Positions 34,922 to 43,177 of a stretch of DNA of 64,000 bases are shown piece after piece. The notes under the pieces were generated by a model. That model saw nothing but the letters and a program-made list of their open reading frames with translations. It was not told the DNA's origin and ran no database searches. The stretch's first letter is position 1. Every line of letters begins with the position of its first letter. The stretch is from Christensenella timonensis. Its GTDB lineage: Bacteria; Bacillota; Clostridia; Christensenellales; Christensenellaceae. A program made the translations under genes and the position numbers. The stretch is from positions 1,612,001-1,676,000 of the forward strand of contig NZ_FLKP01000002.1 of the NCBI RefSeq assembly GCF_900087015.1. Direction: 5' to 3'.

Positions 34922-35808
34922 AGGCTGCGAACCTTTCCGTAAGCCGCGAAAGCCTCTTCTGCATGATAGGAGCTGCGCACCAAAGGAGCGCTGTATACGT
35001 AGCGAATCCCCTTTTCTGTGCCAACCTCGGCATATTTTTGGAATTGCCCGGGGGTGACATATTCCTGTACGCGAAGATGATCTTTTGACGGCTGCAGGTA
35101 TTGGCCTATCGTCAGAATATCACAATGCGCAGAGAGGATGTCGTCCATCACCTCGAATACCTGTTCTTCTGTTTCACCGAGCCCTACCATAATGCTTGTC
35201 TTTGTAACCATATCGGGGTTGACATGTTTGATGTGCCGCAGCACTGCAATGGAACGCCGGTAATCCGCTTCCGGGCGCACACGCGCATATAAAGCCGGAA
35301 CCGTCTCCACATTATGCCCCAAAATATCCGGGCAGGATTCGATCACCGTTTCAAGCGCCTTGAAGGAACCGCAAAGGTCTGGAATCAGTAATTCCACTGT
35401 GACCTCCGGTGCATTTTCTTTCAGGACACGAACAATATTTGCAAAATGCCGCGCACCACCATCGACAATATCGTCCCTTGTGACAGATGTGATCACGATA
35501 TGCCGCAGCCCCATCTTTTCCACTGCCTCCAGGATATGGCCTGCTTCCCTTTCATCAAGAGGCGCCGGTGTTTCTTTTGTGACGTTGCAAAACCTGCAGC
35601 CACGTGTACAATTCCTTCCCATGACCAGGAAGGTTGCAGTCCGTTTTTTAAAGCATTCCCCCATATTAGGACAATCGGCCTCCCTGCATACTGTATTTAA
35701 GGACAAGTCATCCAGCATTTTATCCAAAGCTTCGACCGCTTCTCCATGATAGCTGACCTTCAACCATTCCGGTTTTCTTTCCATCGCCATTGAAACTGTG
35801 TTCTCCAT
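34918..35808 (-). CDS. lipA: Lipoyl synthase
   Basis: A radical-SAM enzyme that inserts two sulfurs into octanoyl domains. Both clusters are visible: the auxiliary cluster Cys41, Cys46, Cys52 (CREADCPNMGEC) and the SAM cluster Cys67, Cys71, Cys74 (CTRGCRFC). The C-terminal RSSY motif, whose Ser binds the auxiliary cluster, is present in PLVRSSYHAEE. Length 296 aa from ATG 35808; an internal ATG six codons on (MAMERKPEW) is an alternative start, and neither has a strong ribosome site. It starts 7 bases after rnhA. Confidence 0.95.
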   Translation of the reverse strand: MENTVSMAMERKPEWLKVSYHGEAVEALDKMLDDLSLNTVCREADCPNMGECFKKRTATFLVMGRNCTRGCRFCNVTKETPAPLDEREAGHILEAVEKMGLRHIVITSVTRDDIVDGGARHFANIVRVLKENAPEVTVELLIPDLCGSFKALETVIESCPDILGHNVETVPALYARVRPEADYRRSIAVLRHIKHVNPDMVTKTSIMVGLGETEEQVFEVMDDILSAHCDILTIGQYLQPSKDHLRVQEYVTPGQFQKYAEVGTEKGIRYVYSAPLVRSSYHAEEAFAAYGKVRSL

Positions 35809-35815
35809 TTCCGGA

Positions 35816-36262
35816 TCATGTTTTTATATTCTTTTTGATTTGTTCACGTGCAAGCTTATCGCAAAGGTTGTTCATCTCATCATCCGAGTGGCCTTTGACC
35901 TTATACCACTTGACGACATGATCTTTTGTCGCATTGACAAGCTGTTTCCACAGGTCTTGATTTTCCACAGGCTTTTTGGCCGCGGTGATCCATCCGTTGT
36001 TCTGCCACGCGATGATCCAGCCCTTATCAAATGCATTGTGGATATAAGCGCTGTCCGTATGCACCTTGACGCTGCATTTTTCCTTTAAAGCCAACAGTCC
36101 CTGCAATGCTGCCATCAGCTCCATACGGTTATTTGTCGTGTCCGGGAAAAAGCCGGATAACTCCTTTTTATTCCCTTTATAATCAAGGACGCACGCCCAG
36201 CCGCCCGGGCCGGGATTTCCCGAACAGGCTCCATCGCAATAAATGATTACTTCCTTCATCAT
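35816..36262 (-). CDS. rnhA: Ribonuclease HI
   Basis: Degrades RNA in RNA-DNA hybrids. The 148-aa protein has the four catalytic acidic residues: Asp in YCDGACSGNPGPGG, Glu in NNRMELMA, Asp in HTDSAY, and the final Asp near LCDKLAR, with the HSDDEMN loop just before. A WY-containing basic segment is present (VVKWYKVKGH). It lies 19 bases after proC and is probably in the same operon. Confidence 0.95.
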   Translation of the reverse strand: MMKEVIIYCDGACSGNPGPGGWACVLDYKGNKKELSGFFPDTTNNRMELMAALQGLLALKEKCSVKVHTDSAYIHNAFDKGWIIAWQNNGWITAAKKPVENQDLWKQLVNATKDHVVKWYKVKGHSDDEMNNLCDKLAREQIKKNIKT

Positions 36263-36281
36263 TCAGATAACTTTCCTTTGC

Positions 36282-37064
36282 CTATTTTGAGAGTTCTTCT
36301 GACTTTTTGACGCATGCGTCCACCGCCCATTCGATGACGCCGCGCGTATCGTTCATATCGAAGATTTTCATCGCTTCGATCGTCGTACCACCCGGCGAAC
36401 AGACATTGTGTATGAGCTGGGACGGCGTATCTCCCGTTTGCTTGAGCATGGCGCAGGCGCCTTCAAATGTCTGGATCGCAAGCCGCAGCGACAGATCCTC
36501 GTCAAGCCCGTGTTTTACGCCCGCCTTTGCCAGCGCGTCAATAAACATATAAACATACGCGGGGCCGCTGCCGGAAACGCCTGTCACGCTGTCCATCAGG
36601 CTTCCGTCCACAAATTCGACAATTCCCAGAGATTTGAAAATATTGATGATATAACCTGCTTCGTCCGGCGTAAAATCGTTGGGCGTCTGGATGCAGATCG
36701 CCCCCTTCCCTGCCAGCAGCGGGGTATTGGGCATGATCCGCATGATCCGTGCGTCCACATGGAGCAGCGAGCGCAATTTCTCATCTGTAACGCCAGCCGC
36801 AATCGATACCAATGCTTTTCCCGGCATTTTGATATCAGCAAGCACTTCTGGGATGATATTGGGTTTCACGCAGAGGAAAATGATATCCGCAGCAGCGGCT
36901 AGCTCGTCGATATCCTCACATACAGTAACATTTTCAAACGCTCCCGCTTTACATTTGTCCTTATCGTAAACGAAAATTCCGCTTTCCCCTGCTTTCTGCA
37001 TGCCTTGGATGATTGCGGTAGCCATATTTCCACAGCCAATAAAACCTGTTTTAAAACGCTTCAC
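36282..37064 (-). CDS. proC: Pyrroline-5-carboxylate reductase
   Basis: Last step of proline synthesis, NAD(P)H-dependent. The 260-aa protein has the Rossmann start TGFIGCGNMATAI, FLCVKPN, and the C-terminal signature region SGSGPAYVYMFIDALAKAG with SPGGTTIEA. The start is taken as GTG (V-K-R-F) because AAAGGAG lies 9 bases upstream; the longer frame to 37139 runs through the promoter and a terminator. Confidence 0.94.
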   Translation of the reverse strand: MKRFKTGFIGCGNMATAIIQGMQKAGESGIFVYDKDKCKAGAFENVTVCEDIDELAAAADIIFLCVKPNIIPEVLADIKMPGKALVSIAAGVTDEKLRSLLHVDARIMRIMPNTPLLAGKGAICIQTPNDFTPDEAGYIINIFKSLGIVEFVDGSLMDSVTGVSGSGPAYVYMFIDALAKAGVKHGLDEDLSLRLAIQTFEGACAMLKQTGDTPSQLIHNVCSPGGTTIEAMKIFDMNDTRGVIEWAVDACVKKSEELSK

Positions 37065-37106
37065 CTGGTTGATCTCCTTTTCCGTATCATAATCTTTCCT
37101 TCCCTC

Positions 37107-37135
37107 ATTATAATGCATAAAGAAAAAAATCACCA
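37107..37135 (-). promoter_or_regulatory. Promoter of the proC-rnhA-lipA-lplA operon
   Basis: A perfect - strand TATAAT (37112-37107) 17 bases after a weak TGGTGA (37135-37130). The -35 overlaps the tRNA-Trp terminator stem. Confidence 0.45.
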
Positions 37136-37152
37136 GCAAAAGCCGATGATTT
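37123..37152 (-). terminator. Terminator of tRNA-Trp
   Basis: An 11-bp stem (37152-37142 with 37137-37127, two G-U pairs), a 4-base loop and a run of T on the - strand, 4 bases after the tRNA. Confidence 0.75.
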
Positions 37153-37155
37153 ATT

Positions 37156-37229
37156 TGGCAGGGGTAGAAGGACTCGAACCCTCAAGGACGGTTTTGGAGA
37201 CCGTAATGTTACCATTACATCATACCCCT
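37156..37229 (-). tRNA. tRNA-Trp (anticodon CCA)
   Basis: Acceptor AGGGGTA pairs with TACCCCT, anticodon loop CTCCAAA, discriminator G, T-loop GTTCGAGTC and encoded CCA. It lies 57 bases after the PIG-L deacetylase gene and may be partly read from it. Confidence 0.95.
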
Positions 37230-37286
37230 ACATGTAAAAGCAACGTATTAAATTATAAACGAAAACGAAAGTCACGTCAATGCTTT

Positions 37287-38132
37287 TCACCAATGATTCT
37301 TGATCTTGCGGATCACATCATTTTTAAAGGTATCGATCCGTTGCTCAATAAACGCACAAGGATCGGCCTCGGAAAGCATCAGCTCCGTAATATCCATTCC
37401 ATAGGCCGCTTCATCCACTTTGTCAACGCCGTGCGAAGCAAGAAAGGTCGCATTGGCACGACGGCGCCCTGTTGCCGCAAGGTCATAGCGTTTCCCACCG
37501 CAAATCTGCGAATCAAAAACACCTAAAACGGCATTGGCGATATTGGGATGCATCGCCGTATCGAAAACCAGCTTGTCACTGTCGTCAAGCCAGTCAAGCC
37601 CGCGCCAAACCTCCATTGCATACACCTTTTGCGGCCTCGCAGCTTCCGGCACCTGCCGAAGGGCATGGATCGTACGCAGTGCCGTCGACACATGCGTTTC
37701 ATGCCGGTCAGCCAGGTTGTGCGTCAAAACGACCTGTGGCTTGCACGCTTTAATGATCGTTACCAGATCATTTGTCAGGTCATATTGATTAGGATCCTTC
37801 ACCTGCGCGCTTGTATAGCCAAGCTGTATCTGCACGGAATAATCCCCGACGATTGCTGCATTGTTCTGCTCTTTTGCGCGCAGCGCACACATCTGTTCAT
37901 TGGTATAGCCTTCATAAAGGCCGGAGCGCGGCGAGCCCGCGCCATTGGTCGCGATCACGCTGGTAAACCATTCGTCCTTTTTACTGTAACACTGCCCGAT
38001 TGCGTGATATGCCATGATTTCCGTATCGTCCTGGTGTGCTGCAATACAGAGCATCGTGGTGCGGCCGCATGCGTCGCTGATATTGGATTGATCCGGTACC
38101 ATAAACTGTGCTTTTTGATTGAATAACTCCAT
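37287..38132 (-). CDS. PIG-L (LmbE) family deacetylase
   Basis: A 281-aa zinc hydrolase that removes N-acetyl groups, usually from GlcNAc-type sugars or small metabolites. The metal motif AHQDDTE is near residue 34 and the third ligand region is VLTHNLADRHETHVS. Last gene of a five-gene operon starting at nat; GAGGGAAG precedes ATG 38132. The natural substrate is unknown; together with the upstream dehydrogenase, epimerase and acetyltransferase it may act on an acylated sugar or amine conjugate. Confidence 0.85.
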   Translation of the reverse strand: MELFNQKAQFMVPDQSNISDACGRTTMLCIAAHQDDTEIMAYHAIGQCYSKKDEWFTSVIATNGAGSPRSGLYEGYTNEQMCALRAKEQNNAAIVGDYSVQIQLGYTSAQVKDPNQYDLTNDLVTIIKACKPQVVLTHNLADRHETHVSTALRTIHALRQVPEAARPQKVYAMEVWRGLDWLDDSDKLVFDTAMHPNIANAVLGVFDSQICGGKRYDLAATGRRRANATFLASHGVDKVDEAAYGMDITELMLSEADPCAFIEQRIDTFKNDVIRKIKNHW

Positions 38133-38150
38133 CCGTCTTCCCTCTTTACT

Positions 38151-39149
38151 TTAAAATGTAACAACTGATTCCGTTTCAAGCGACTGACTGATCCCTGAGA
38201 CGATACGCAGGACATCGCGTGATTCACATGGAAGGATCGGCGGTTCCCGATGCTCCTTGATGGCCTGCACATACGCCCGGACTTCCTGCTCGTATGGGTC
38301 AGACTGCTTGACCTCTATCCTGACTGCTTCTTTGCCATCCGGATAGTACATCAAATCTGCCGTCTGGTTGCCGTCCTTGATGTTGACGCCGGCTACAAAA
38401 CGGTAATCGAGCGTTCCATCATCGCCAGCGACCCGCAGCTGGATCGTGAAAGGATGTCCCCCACGCATATCCATCGAAGCTTCACAAACTGCTTTCAGGC
38501 CGTCTTTCCACTTGAAATTGGATACGATATGGTTCCAGCAACCCGTCGCGCTCTTCCAGCCGACGGCATATACGCTTTCCGGCATGCCAAACAGGCTGTA
38601 GAGGTAGTCGATATCATGGATGTGCAGGTCAAAGAGGCCGCCGCCGCTTTTCTGCGGGTCGGTATGCCACGACGTCCACCCCGGATGCTGTGCCAGGCGC
38701 GCCTCATAGACCATACGCAGCTTCCCTACTTTATTTTCCGATAACAGCTGCTTGGTCTCAACAAATTCCGGCCACCACCGCACGACTTGCGCGACCATAA
38801 AATACACGCCGTTTTCCTTGCAGGCACCCGCCATACGGTCAAAGGAATCGATGGAAAGGGTTACCGGTTTTTCACACAGCACATTGATTTTCGCCTGCGC
38901 CGCACGGATGACGTATTCTTCATGGAGGAATGTCGGCAGTGCAATGATCGCAAGGTCGGGCTTTTCGCCTTGTCCCAGCATCTCTTCAAAGGAAGGGTAC
39001 CATGCACATCCTGCCTGTGCGGCCGCCTCTTCCCCCCGCTCGCGGTTTTGCTCAACAATAGCGTCAAGGACAACGCCTTTAATATTCCCAATCGCTTTTA
39101 TATGAGAGGAGCCAATGAAGCCCGTACCCACTACAACAATACGAAACAT
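38151..39149 (-). CDS. Gfo/Idh/MocA-family oxidoreductase
   Basis: A 332-aa NAD(P)-dependent sugar or inositol dehydrogenase-like enzyme. The Rossmann motif VVVGTGFIGSSH opens the protein, the conserved CEKPVT carries the usual catalytic Lys, and the DLHIHDIDYL segment carries the Asp/His pair of the family. It starts 3 bases after the TIM-barrel gene, so they are translated together. This pairing occurs in sugar and glycoside catabolism, where such enzymes oxidise C3 of the sugar. Specificity is not predictable. Confidence 0.87.
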   Translation of the reverse strand: MFRIVVVGTGFIGSSHIKAIGNIKGVVLDAIVEQNRERGEEAAAQAGCAWYPSFEEMLGQGEKPDLAIIALPTFLHEEYVIRAAQAKINVLCEKPVTLSIDSFDRMAGACKENGVYFMVAQVVRWWPEFVETKQLLSENKVGKLRMVYEARLAQHPGWTSWHTDPQKSGGGLFDLHIHDIDYLYSLFGMPESVYAVGWKSATGCWNHIVSNFKWKDGLKAVCEASMDMRGGHPFTIQLRVAGDDGTLDYRFVAGVNIKDGNQTADLMYYPDGKEAVRIEVKQSDPYEQEVRAYVQAIKEHREPPILPCESRDVLRIVSGISQSLETESVVTF

Positions 39150-39152
39150 CGC

Positions 39153-40010
39153 TTATCCCTGCCTTTCTTTTAAAAAGCGTACCGCATGCGCCAAGTCCTT
39201 TGCCGGCGTATCCCCCACTTCCCGTTCAACCGTCAGGAAGCCATGATAGCCGATCTCGTCGAGCGCTTTTAAATATGCATCAAAATCAACGCTGCCTTCC
39301 CCCAAAGGCGTTTCCAGGAAATAGTCTTTCAAATTCAGGTCATCAATGCCGCCTTCGGCAAAAAAATCGTAGATAACCTGCGGATCGGATTGCTTGAGCA
39401 TGATACCGTCCTTGGCATGGGTGTGCACAATATAGTCGCGCAGCGTATATACGCCTTGCACCGGATCGCTGCCTGTCACCATAACAAGGTTCGCCGGGTC
39501 ATAATTGACACAAAATCCACGTGTACCGACGTCTTTGAGAAAGCTACAAAGCGTTTCCGGCGTCTCCGGCCCTGTCTCCACTGCGAAGGCCGCATCCATG
39601 CCCTGCGCAAATTCGCCAAGCTCCCTGCATGCCTGCGCCAGTACCTCATACCTCTTACAAGTACTGTCTTTGGGAACCACGCCAATATGCGTAGTCACGA
39701 CGTTACAGGCAAATTGCTTTGCCAGTTCCACAATCCGCTTGGATTCTTCGATTTTGCAAGGATTTTCTTCTTCGCGTGTGAATCCATGGCCGCCAAGGTC
39801 GCCGCAGATCGCTGCGACAACCATACCATGCGACTGGATCCTGTCCAGTATGTCTTTTTTCCTCGCCTCCGAAAGATTGGACGGCTTCATCTCCCCGTCC
39901 ACGGCATACGCCTGTACGCCTTGTACACCAAGCCGGGCGGCCTCTTCGATCGCCCGGTTGATGTCGATTTTGAAGGAATCAAGCATGACTCCTATTTGAA
40001 ATCGTGCCAT
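39153..40010 (-). CDS. Sugar phosphate isomerase/epimerase (AP endonuclease 2-type TIM barrel)
   Basis: A 285-aa xylose isomerase-like barrel with candidate metal ligands Glu in FAVETGPETPE, Asp and His in CVNYDPANL and VHTHAKDG, and a C-terminal Glu in FLTVEREVGD. Members include inosose isomerases, sugar epimerases and the catalytic subunit of C-glycoside deglycosidases. It is sandwiched between the OYE-type reductase and the Gfo/Idh gene with gaps of 19 and 3 bases. Confidence 0.85.
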   Translation of the reverse strand: MARFQIGVMLDSFKIDINRAIEEAARLGVQGVQAYAVDGEMKPSNLSEARKKDILDRIQSHGMVVAAICGDLGGHGFTREEENPCKIEESKRIVELAKQFACNVVTTHIGVVPKDSTCKRYEVLAQACRELGEFAQGMDAAFAVETGPETPETLCSFLKDVGTRGFCVNYDPANLVMVTGSDPVQGVYTLRDYIVHTHAKDGIMLKQSDPQVIYDFFAEGGIDDLNLKDYFLETPLGEGSVDFDAYLKALDEIGYHGFLTVEREVGDTPAKDLAHAVRFLKERQG

Positions 40011-40029
40011 AGGTTACACCTTTTTATTT

Positions 40030-42141
40030 CTAGCGCAACTGCCCGAGTACATCGATGGGCAGGTTATTCATGACGGCATGGTTTGGGTTCATCATCAGTT
40101 CGCTGTCAACATTCAGGCCAAAGGCCGCGCCTTCCGTGACCGCCGCATTCAGGTTGCGCGGCCTTACCGCATCGCCTGCATTGAGCACCTTGACGCCCGC
40201 GTTTTTCAACGCTTCAAACAGCTCGGTATTCGGACGGGTATGGCAAGTTACCACCGTATCGATTTTCAGCGCCGTACGGTTGAACTCCTTGTCCTCGATC
40301 ACTACCTCACCGTCGCGTATTTCATATAAAGTAGCATTTTCGATCACCTTGACAGGATATTTGAACGGCTTTGAATCGAGAGCTTCCGCATCCGTCTGTG
40401 CAAAACGCTTTCTCAAAACATACATATGGATCACTTCGACGCTCGAGCCGAACTCCTTGTTTTGTGTGACGACCGTCACCTGCTTGCCAATGGATGCAAG
40501 GAACGCCGCCGTATCCACCGCCGCATAATGGTCGCCCCATACGAGCACCTTCTCGCCTGTTTTCGTGTTTTTGCGGTTGCCGGGATTGAATTCACAGCTT
40601 ACCTTCGGGCAGGCGATCACATCTTCAAAACGTAATACATTTTCTGATTTTCCGAATACCTGCGGTACATAGGAAAAAGCACCTGTTGCATTGAGCACGA
40701 TATCAAATGCTTTCAATTCTTCCACTGTGGGCTGCGTATTCAGCTTGACCTCGACCCCCAGCTCTTTGACCTGGTTACGGATCCAGTCCGCATACCATTT
40801 CATTTTTTCTTTACCGGGAACAAGGCAGCATCCGAGAATTGCGCCGCCCAGCTCTCCTGTTTTTTCAAACAATGTTACTTTATGGCCGCGCACGGTTGCG
40901 ATCCGTGCCGCTTCCATACCAGCCGGGCCACCGCCCACGACCGCAATATTTGCGGGTGTTTCCGAAGCCTGCATATCATCGAAATTTTCATTCCCGCAAG
41001 CCGGATTGATCGCGCAGCCGATCTCCTTCTTTGCCATCATGGATTCTTGCCAACAGCCTGTCAGGCAAGAAATACAGCGGCGTATCTCTTTCGTCTTTCC
41101 GTAATAAGCTTTGACCGGCCAATAGGGATCGGCCAAGATTTGCCGTGACAAGCCGACCATATCCGTTTTGTTCTCCGCGATCAGCTGGTCGCAGAATTCC
41201 GGGTTGCGCAGGGAGTGGCTGTTGATTACAGGAATATTCACGACCTTTTTGATCGCTTCGGAAGCGTATGTCGTCCATCCTTCCGGATAATACATCGGGT
41301 CAAACCCGGCGCCCGGGCTTTCCTGTACGCATTGGCTCAGGTCAAGCGCTGCAACGCCTGCCTGTTCAAAGGTTTTTGCAACCAAAACGCTTTCATCGAG
41401 CTCGCGGCCGCCCGGCACCCATTCGTCGACCGAATAGCGCACCAGCACCGGAAAATCCTTGCCGCATTTTTTATGGATCTGGTCGATGATTGCCAGCGGA
41501 AAACGCATACGGTTTTCAAAGCTGCCGCCGAAACGGTCGATCCTGCGGTTCAGGAGCGGACTCATGAACTGTGAAATCAGGTAACCGTGCGCCGCGTGCA
41601 GCTCGACCGCATCAAAGCCCGCCTGCTTGACGCGCCAAGCGGCTTCCGAAAACTTGTCGACCATTTCGAGAACCTCTTCCGTTGCCATTGCACGTACAGG
41701 TTTTCCCTTTTCTTCCGCGTTTTCATAGACAATCTCATGCCCTGCCGACCAGGGCAATTTAATGACCATATCATTGGTAGACATCGTGTTATAACGCGGG
41801 ATCGCGCACTGGCGGCCGGGATGCTGCAGCTGTACCGCACATTTTGCCCCATACCGGTGCATGCTGGCGGCAAGCCGCGTCAATCCGGGGATATAGTTGT
41901 CCGCATCCGCAACAAAGCAGGTCACGGTCGGCCGTCCCGTCTTGGAATCCGGCGTTGTCGCCCCCACGATCACAAACCCCGTACCGCCTTTGGCGATCTC
42001 GGCGTGATGGTGGATATCCCTGTCACTTACAGAGCCATCCGCATTGGAGGAACTGATATCGGTCGGTACATGTACGATGCGGTTTGCCACCTCAAAATTT
42101 CCTATTTTGATCGGCTTGAATAAATGTTCAAAATGTTCCAT
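40030..42141 (-). CDS. NADH:flavin oxidoreductase/2-enoate reductase (BaiCD/FldZ-like)
   Basis: A 703-aa iron-sulfur flavoprotein. Domains: an Old Yellow Enzyme barrel (about 1-350, with ELHAAHGYLISQFMSPLLNRR), a 4Fe-4S site (CISCLTGCWQ followed by CAINP), an FAD-binding domain (NIAVVGGGPAGMEAAR) and an NAD-binding Rossmann segment (KVLVWGDHYAAVDTAAF). Relatives reduce C=C bonds of 2-enoates, dienoyl-CoA, bile acids (BaiCD/BaiH) and isoflavones in gut anaerobes. The substrate cannot be named here. It lies 21 bases after nat in the same operon. Confidence 0.88.
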   Translation of the reverse strand: MEHFEHLFKPIKIGNFEVANRIVHVPTDISSSNADGSVSDRDIHHHAEIAKGGTGFVIVGATTPDSKTGRPTVTCFVADADNYIPGLTRLAASMHRYGAKCAVQLQHPGRQCAIPRYNTMSTNDMVIKLPWSAGHEIVYENAEEKGKPVRAMATEEVLEMVDKFSEAAWRVKQAGFDAVELHAAHGYLISQFMSPLLNRRIDRFGGSFENRMRFPLAIIDQIHKKCGKDFPVLVRYSVDEWVPGGRELDESVLVAKTFEQAGVAALDLSQCVQESPGAGFDPMYYPEGWTTYASEAIKKVVNIPVINSHSLRNPEFCDQLIAENKTDMVGLSRQILADPYWPVKAYYGKTKEIRRCISCLTGCWQESMMAKKEIGCAINPACGNENFDDMQASETPANIAVVGGGPAGMEAARIATVRGHKVTLFEKTGELGGAILGCCLVPGKEKMKWYADWIRNQVKELGVEVKLNTQPTVEELKAFDIVLNATGAFSYVPQVFGKSENVLRFEDVIACPKVSCEFNPGNRKNTKTGEKVLVWGDHYAAVDTAAFLASIGKQVTVVTQNKEFGSSVEVIHMYVLRKRFAQTDAEALDSKPFKYPVKVIENATLYEIRDGEVVIEDKEFNRTALKIDTVVTCHTRPNTELFEALKNAGVKVLNAGDAVRPRNLNAAVTEGAAFGLNVDSELMMNPNHAVMNNLPIDVLGQLR

Positions 42142-42162
42142 TGTCCTTTTTTCCTTTCTAAA

Positions 42163-43008
42163 TTACAGTACGATCCCAAAATGATCGTGCAGAGCCTTGT
42201 CATATTCTTCCTTTGTCTTTGTCCGGCAGGCGGCGACGCCGTCTTTTGTAAACCTACGGAATTCAGGCACCATTTCTCCGTCTTCCCCCACGACCTCCGT
42301 CATGGTATTCCTGCCTTCCGGCGTGCGGATATAGACCATAGTGATGTTTTTGAATATCGAGTCCGGGTGTGTGACGCACCAGTGGTTGGGCATCTCAAAA
42401 TCGATCGGGAACTGCGCATCCTCCGTAAAGGAATATATCCTGTTCCATTCTCCCTTGTATATCCCCTGCACCAGCCATCCCAGCGCGGGATGTTTAATCA
42501 TGCGGTAGTCTTCCCCGTCGATCTCCTGTACAATATCTTCTTTGATTTCGATCGGCCATACCGGAGCCTGTACGCCCACACCTACGTCAGCGATATATCT
42601 TTTCCCATCGAGGACCACCCGTGCGATCCTATGGCGCCTCATGGGCATCTCAAGCGGTTCTCCTTCCAGATATCTACCATAATATTCTACAACGTCAAAC
42701 CCCAGCTTGCGCAGCAGCCAGGCAAACAGGCCATTGAGCTCAAAACAATATCCCCCCCGCCTGCGCCTGACAATTTTGTCGTAAATATCCGGCAGGCTGA
42801 CAGATATATATTTTCCCGCACGGATATCAAGGTCTTCGTAGGGCACGGAATAAACATGCGCTTTTTGCAGCCCTTTCAACGTTTCCATTGTCGGCTCAAG
42901 CGGTCCGCTATAACCGATCCTGTCAAGATACCCTTGCACGTCGAGTCCTTGTGCATCGTCGTCAAAATATTTTTCCAGAGTCTTTTTATCCTTCGTTAAC
43001 TCTTCCAT
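42163..43008 (-). CDS. Arylamine N-acetyltransferase
   Basis: A 281-aa NAT that uses acetyl-CoA to acetylate aromatic amines or hydrazines. The catalytic triad is present: Cys in RRGGYCFELNGLFAW, His in RRHRIARVV and Asp in YIADVGVG. ATG 43008 (MEELTKDKK) has AAAGGAA 7 bases upstream; a longer frame to 43038 has no such site. It is the first gene of the operon and has a promoter 100 bases upstream. NAT homologues also occur in antibiotic synthesis (amide synthases), but the context here is catabolic. Confidence 0.9.
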   Translation of the reverse strand: MEELTKDKKTLEKYFDDDAQGLDVQGYLDRIGYSGPLEPTMETLKGLQKAHVYSVPYEDLDIRAGKYISVSLPDIYDKIVRRRRGGYCFELNGLFAWLLRKLGFDVVEYYGRYLEGEPLEMPMRRHRIARVVLDGKRYIADVGVGVQAPVWPIEIKEDIVQEIDGEDYRMIKHPALGWLVQGIYKGEWNRIYSFTEDAQFPIDFEMPNHWCVTHPDSIFKNITMVYIRTPEGRNTMTEVVGEDGEMVPEFRRFTKDGVAACRTKTKEEYDKALHDHFGIVL

Positions 43009-43112
43009 ATTCAGTTCCTTTCTGAAAACAATCCCCATATGCCTTGTTACATTCTCCTATCATATTGCCGCAATAAGAATGAAGGGAAATATAATTTGTT
43101 CAGTATAATCAA

Positions 43113-43142
43113 ATTATACAGAGAAAAGAGGTATATAAGCAA
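43113..43142 (-). promoter_or_regulatory. Promoter of the nat-enoate reductase operon
   Basis: On the - strand, TTGCTT (43142-43137), 18 bases, TATAAT (43118-43113), with a leader of about 98 bases. Confidence 0.6.
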
Positions 43143-43166
43143 TAACACTCCCGCCGGAAGTGTTAT
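43142..43166. promoter_or_regulatory. Inverted repeat next to the nat promoter, possible operator
   Basis: ATAACACT (43142-43149) and AGTGTTAT (43159-43166) flank a 9-base GC-rich spacer. It ends on the -35 box of the nat promoter and begins 11 bases after the AraC gene. With no T-run behind it, it looks more like a binding site than a terminator of the regulator gene. Confidence 0.45.
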
Positions 43167-43177
43167 CATTTACGTTT

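Noticed and set aside
37005-37526. 173-aa + strand ORF with GVEGLEPSRTVLETVMLPLHHTP
   Set aside because: It is the antisense reading of tRNA-Trp joined to shadows of proC and the PIG-L gene.
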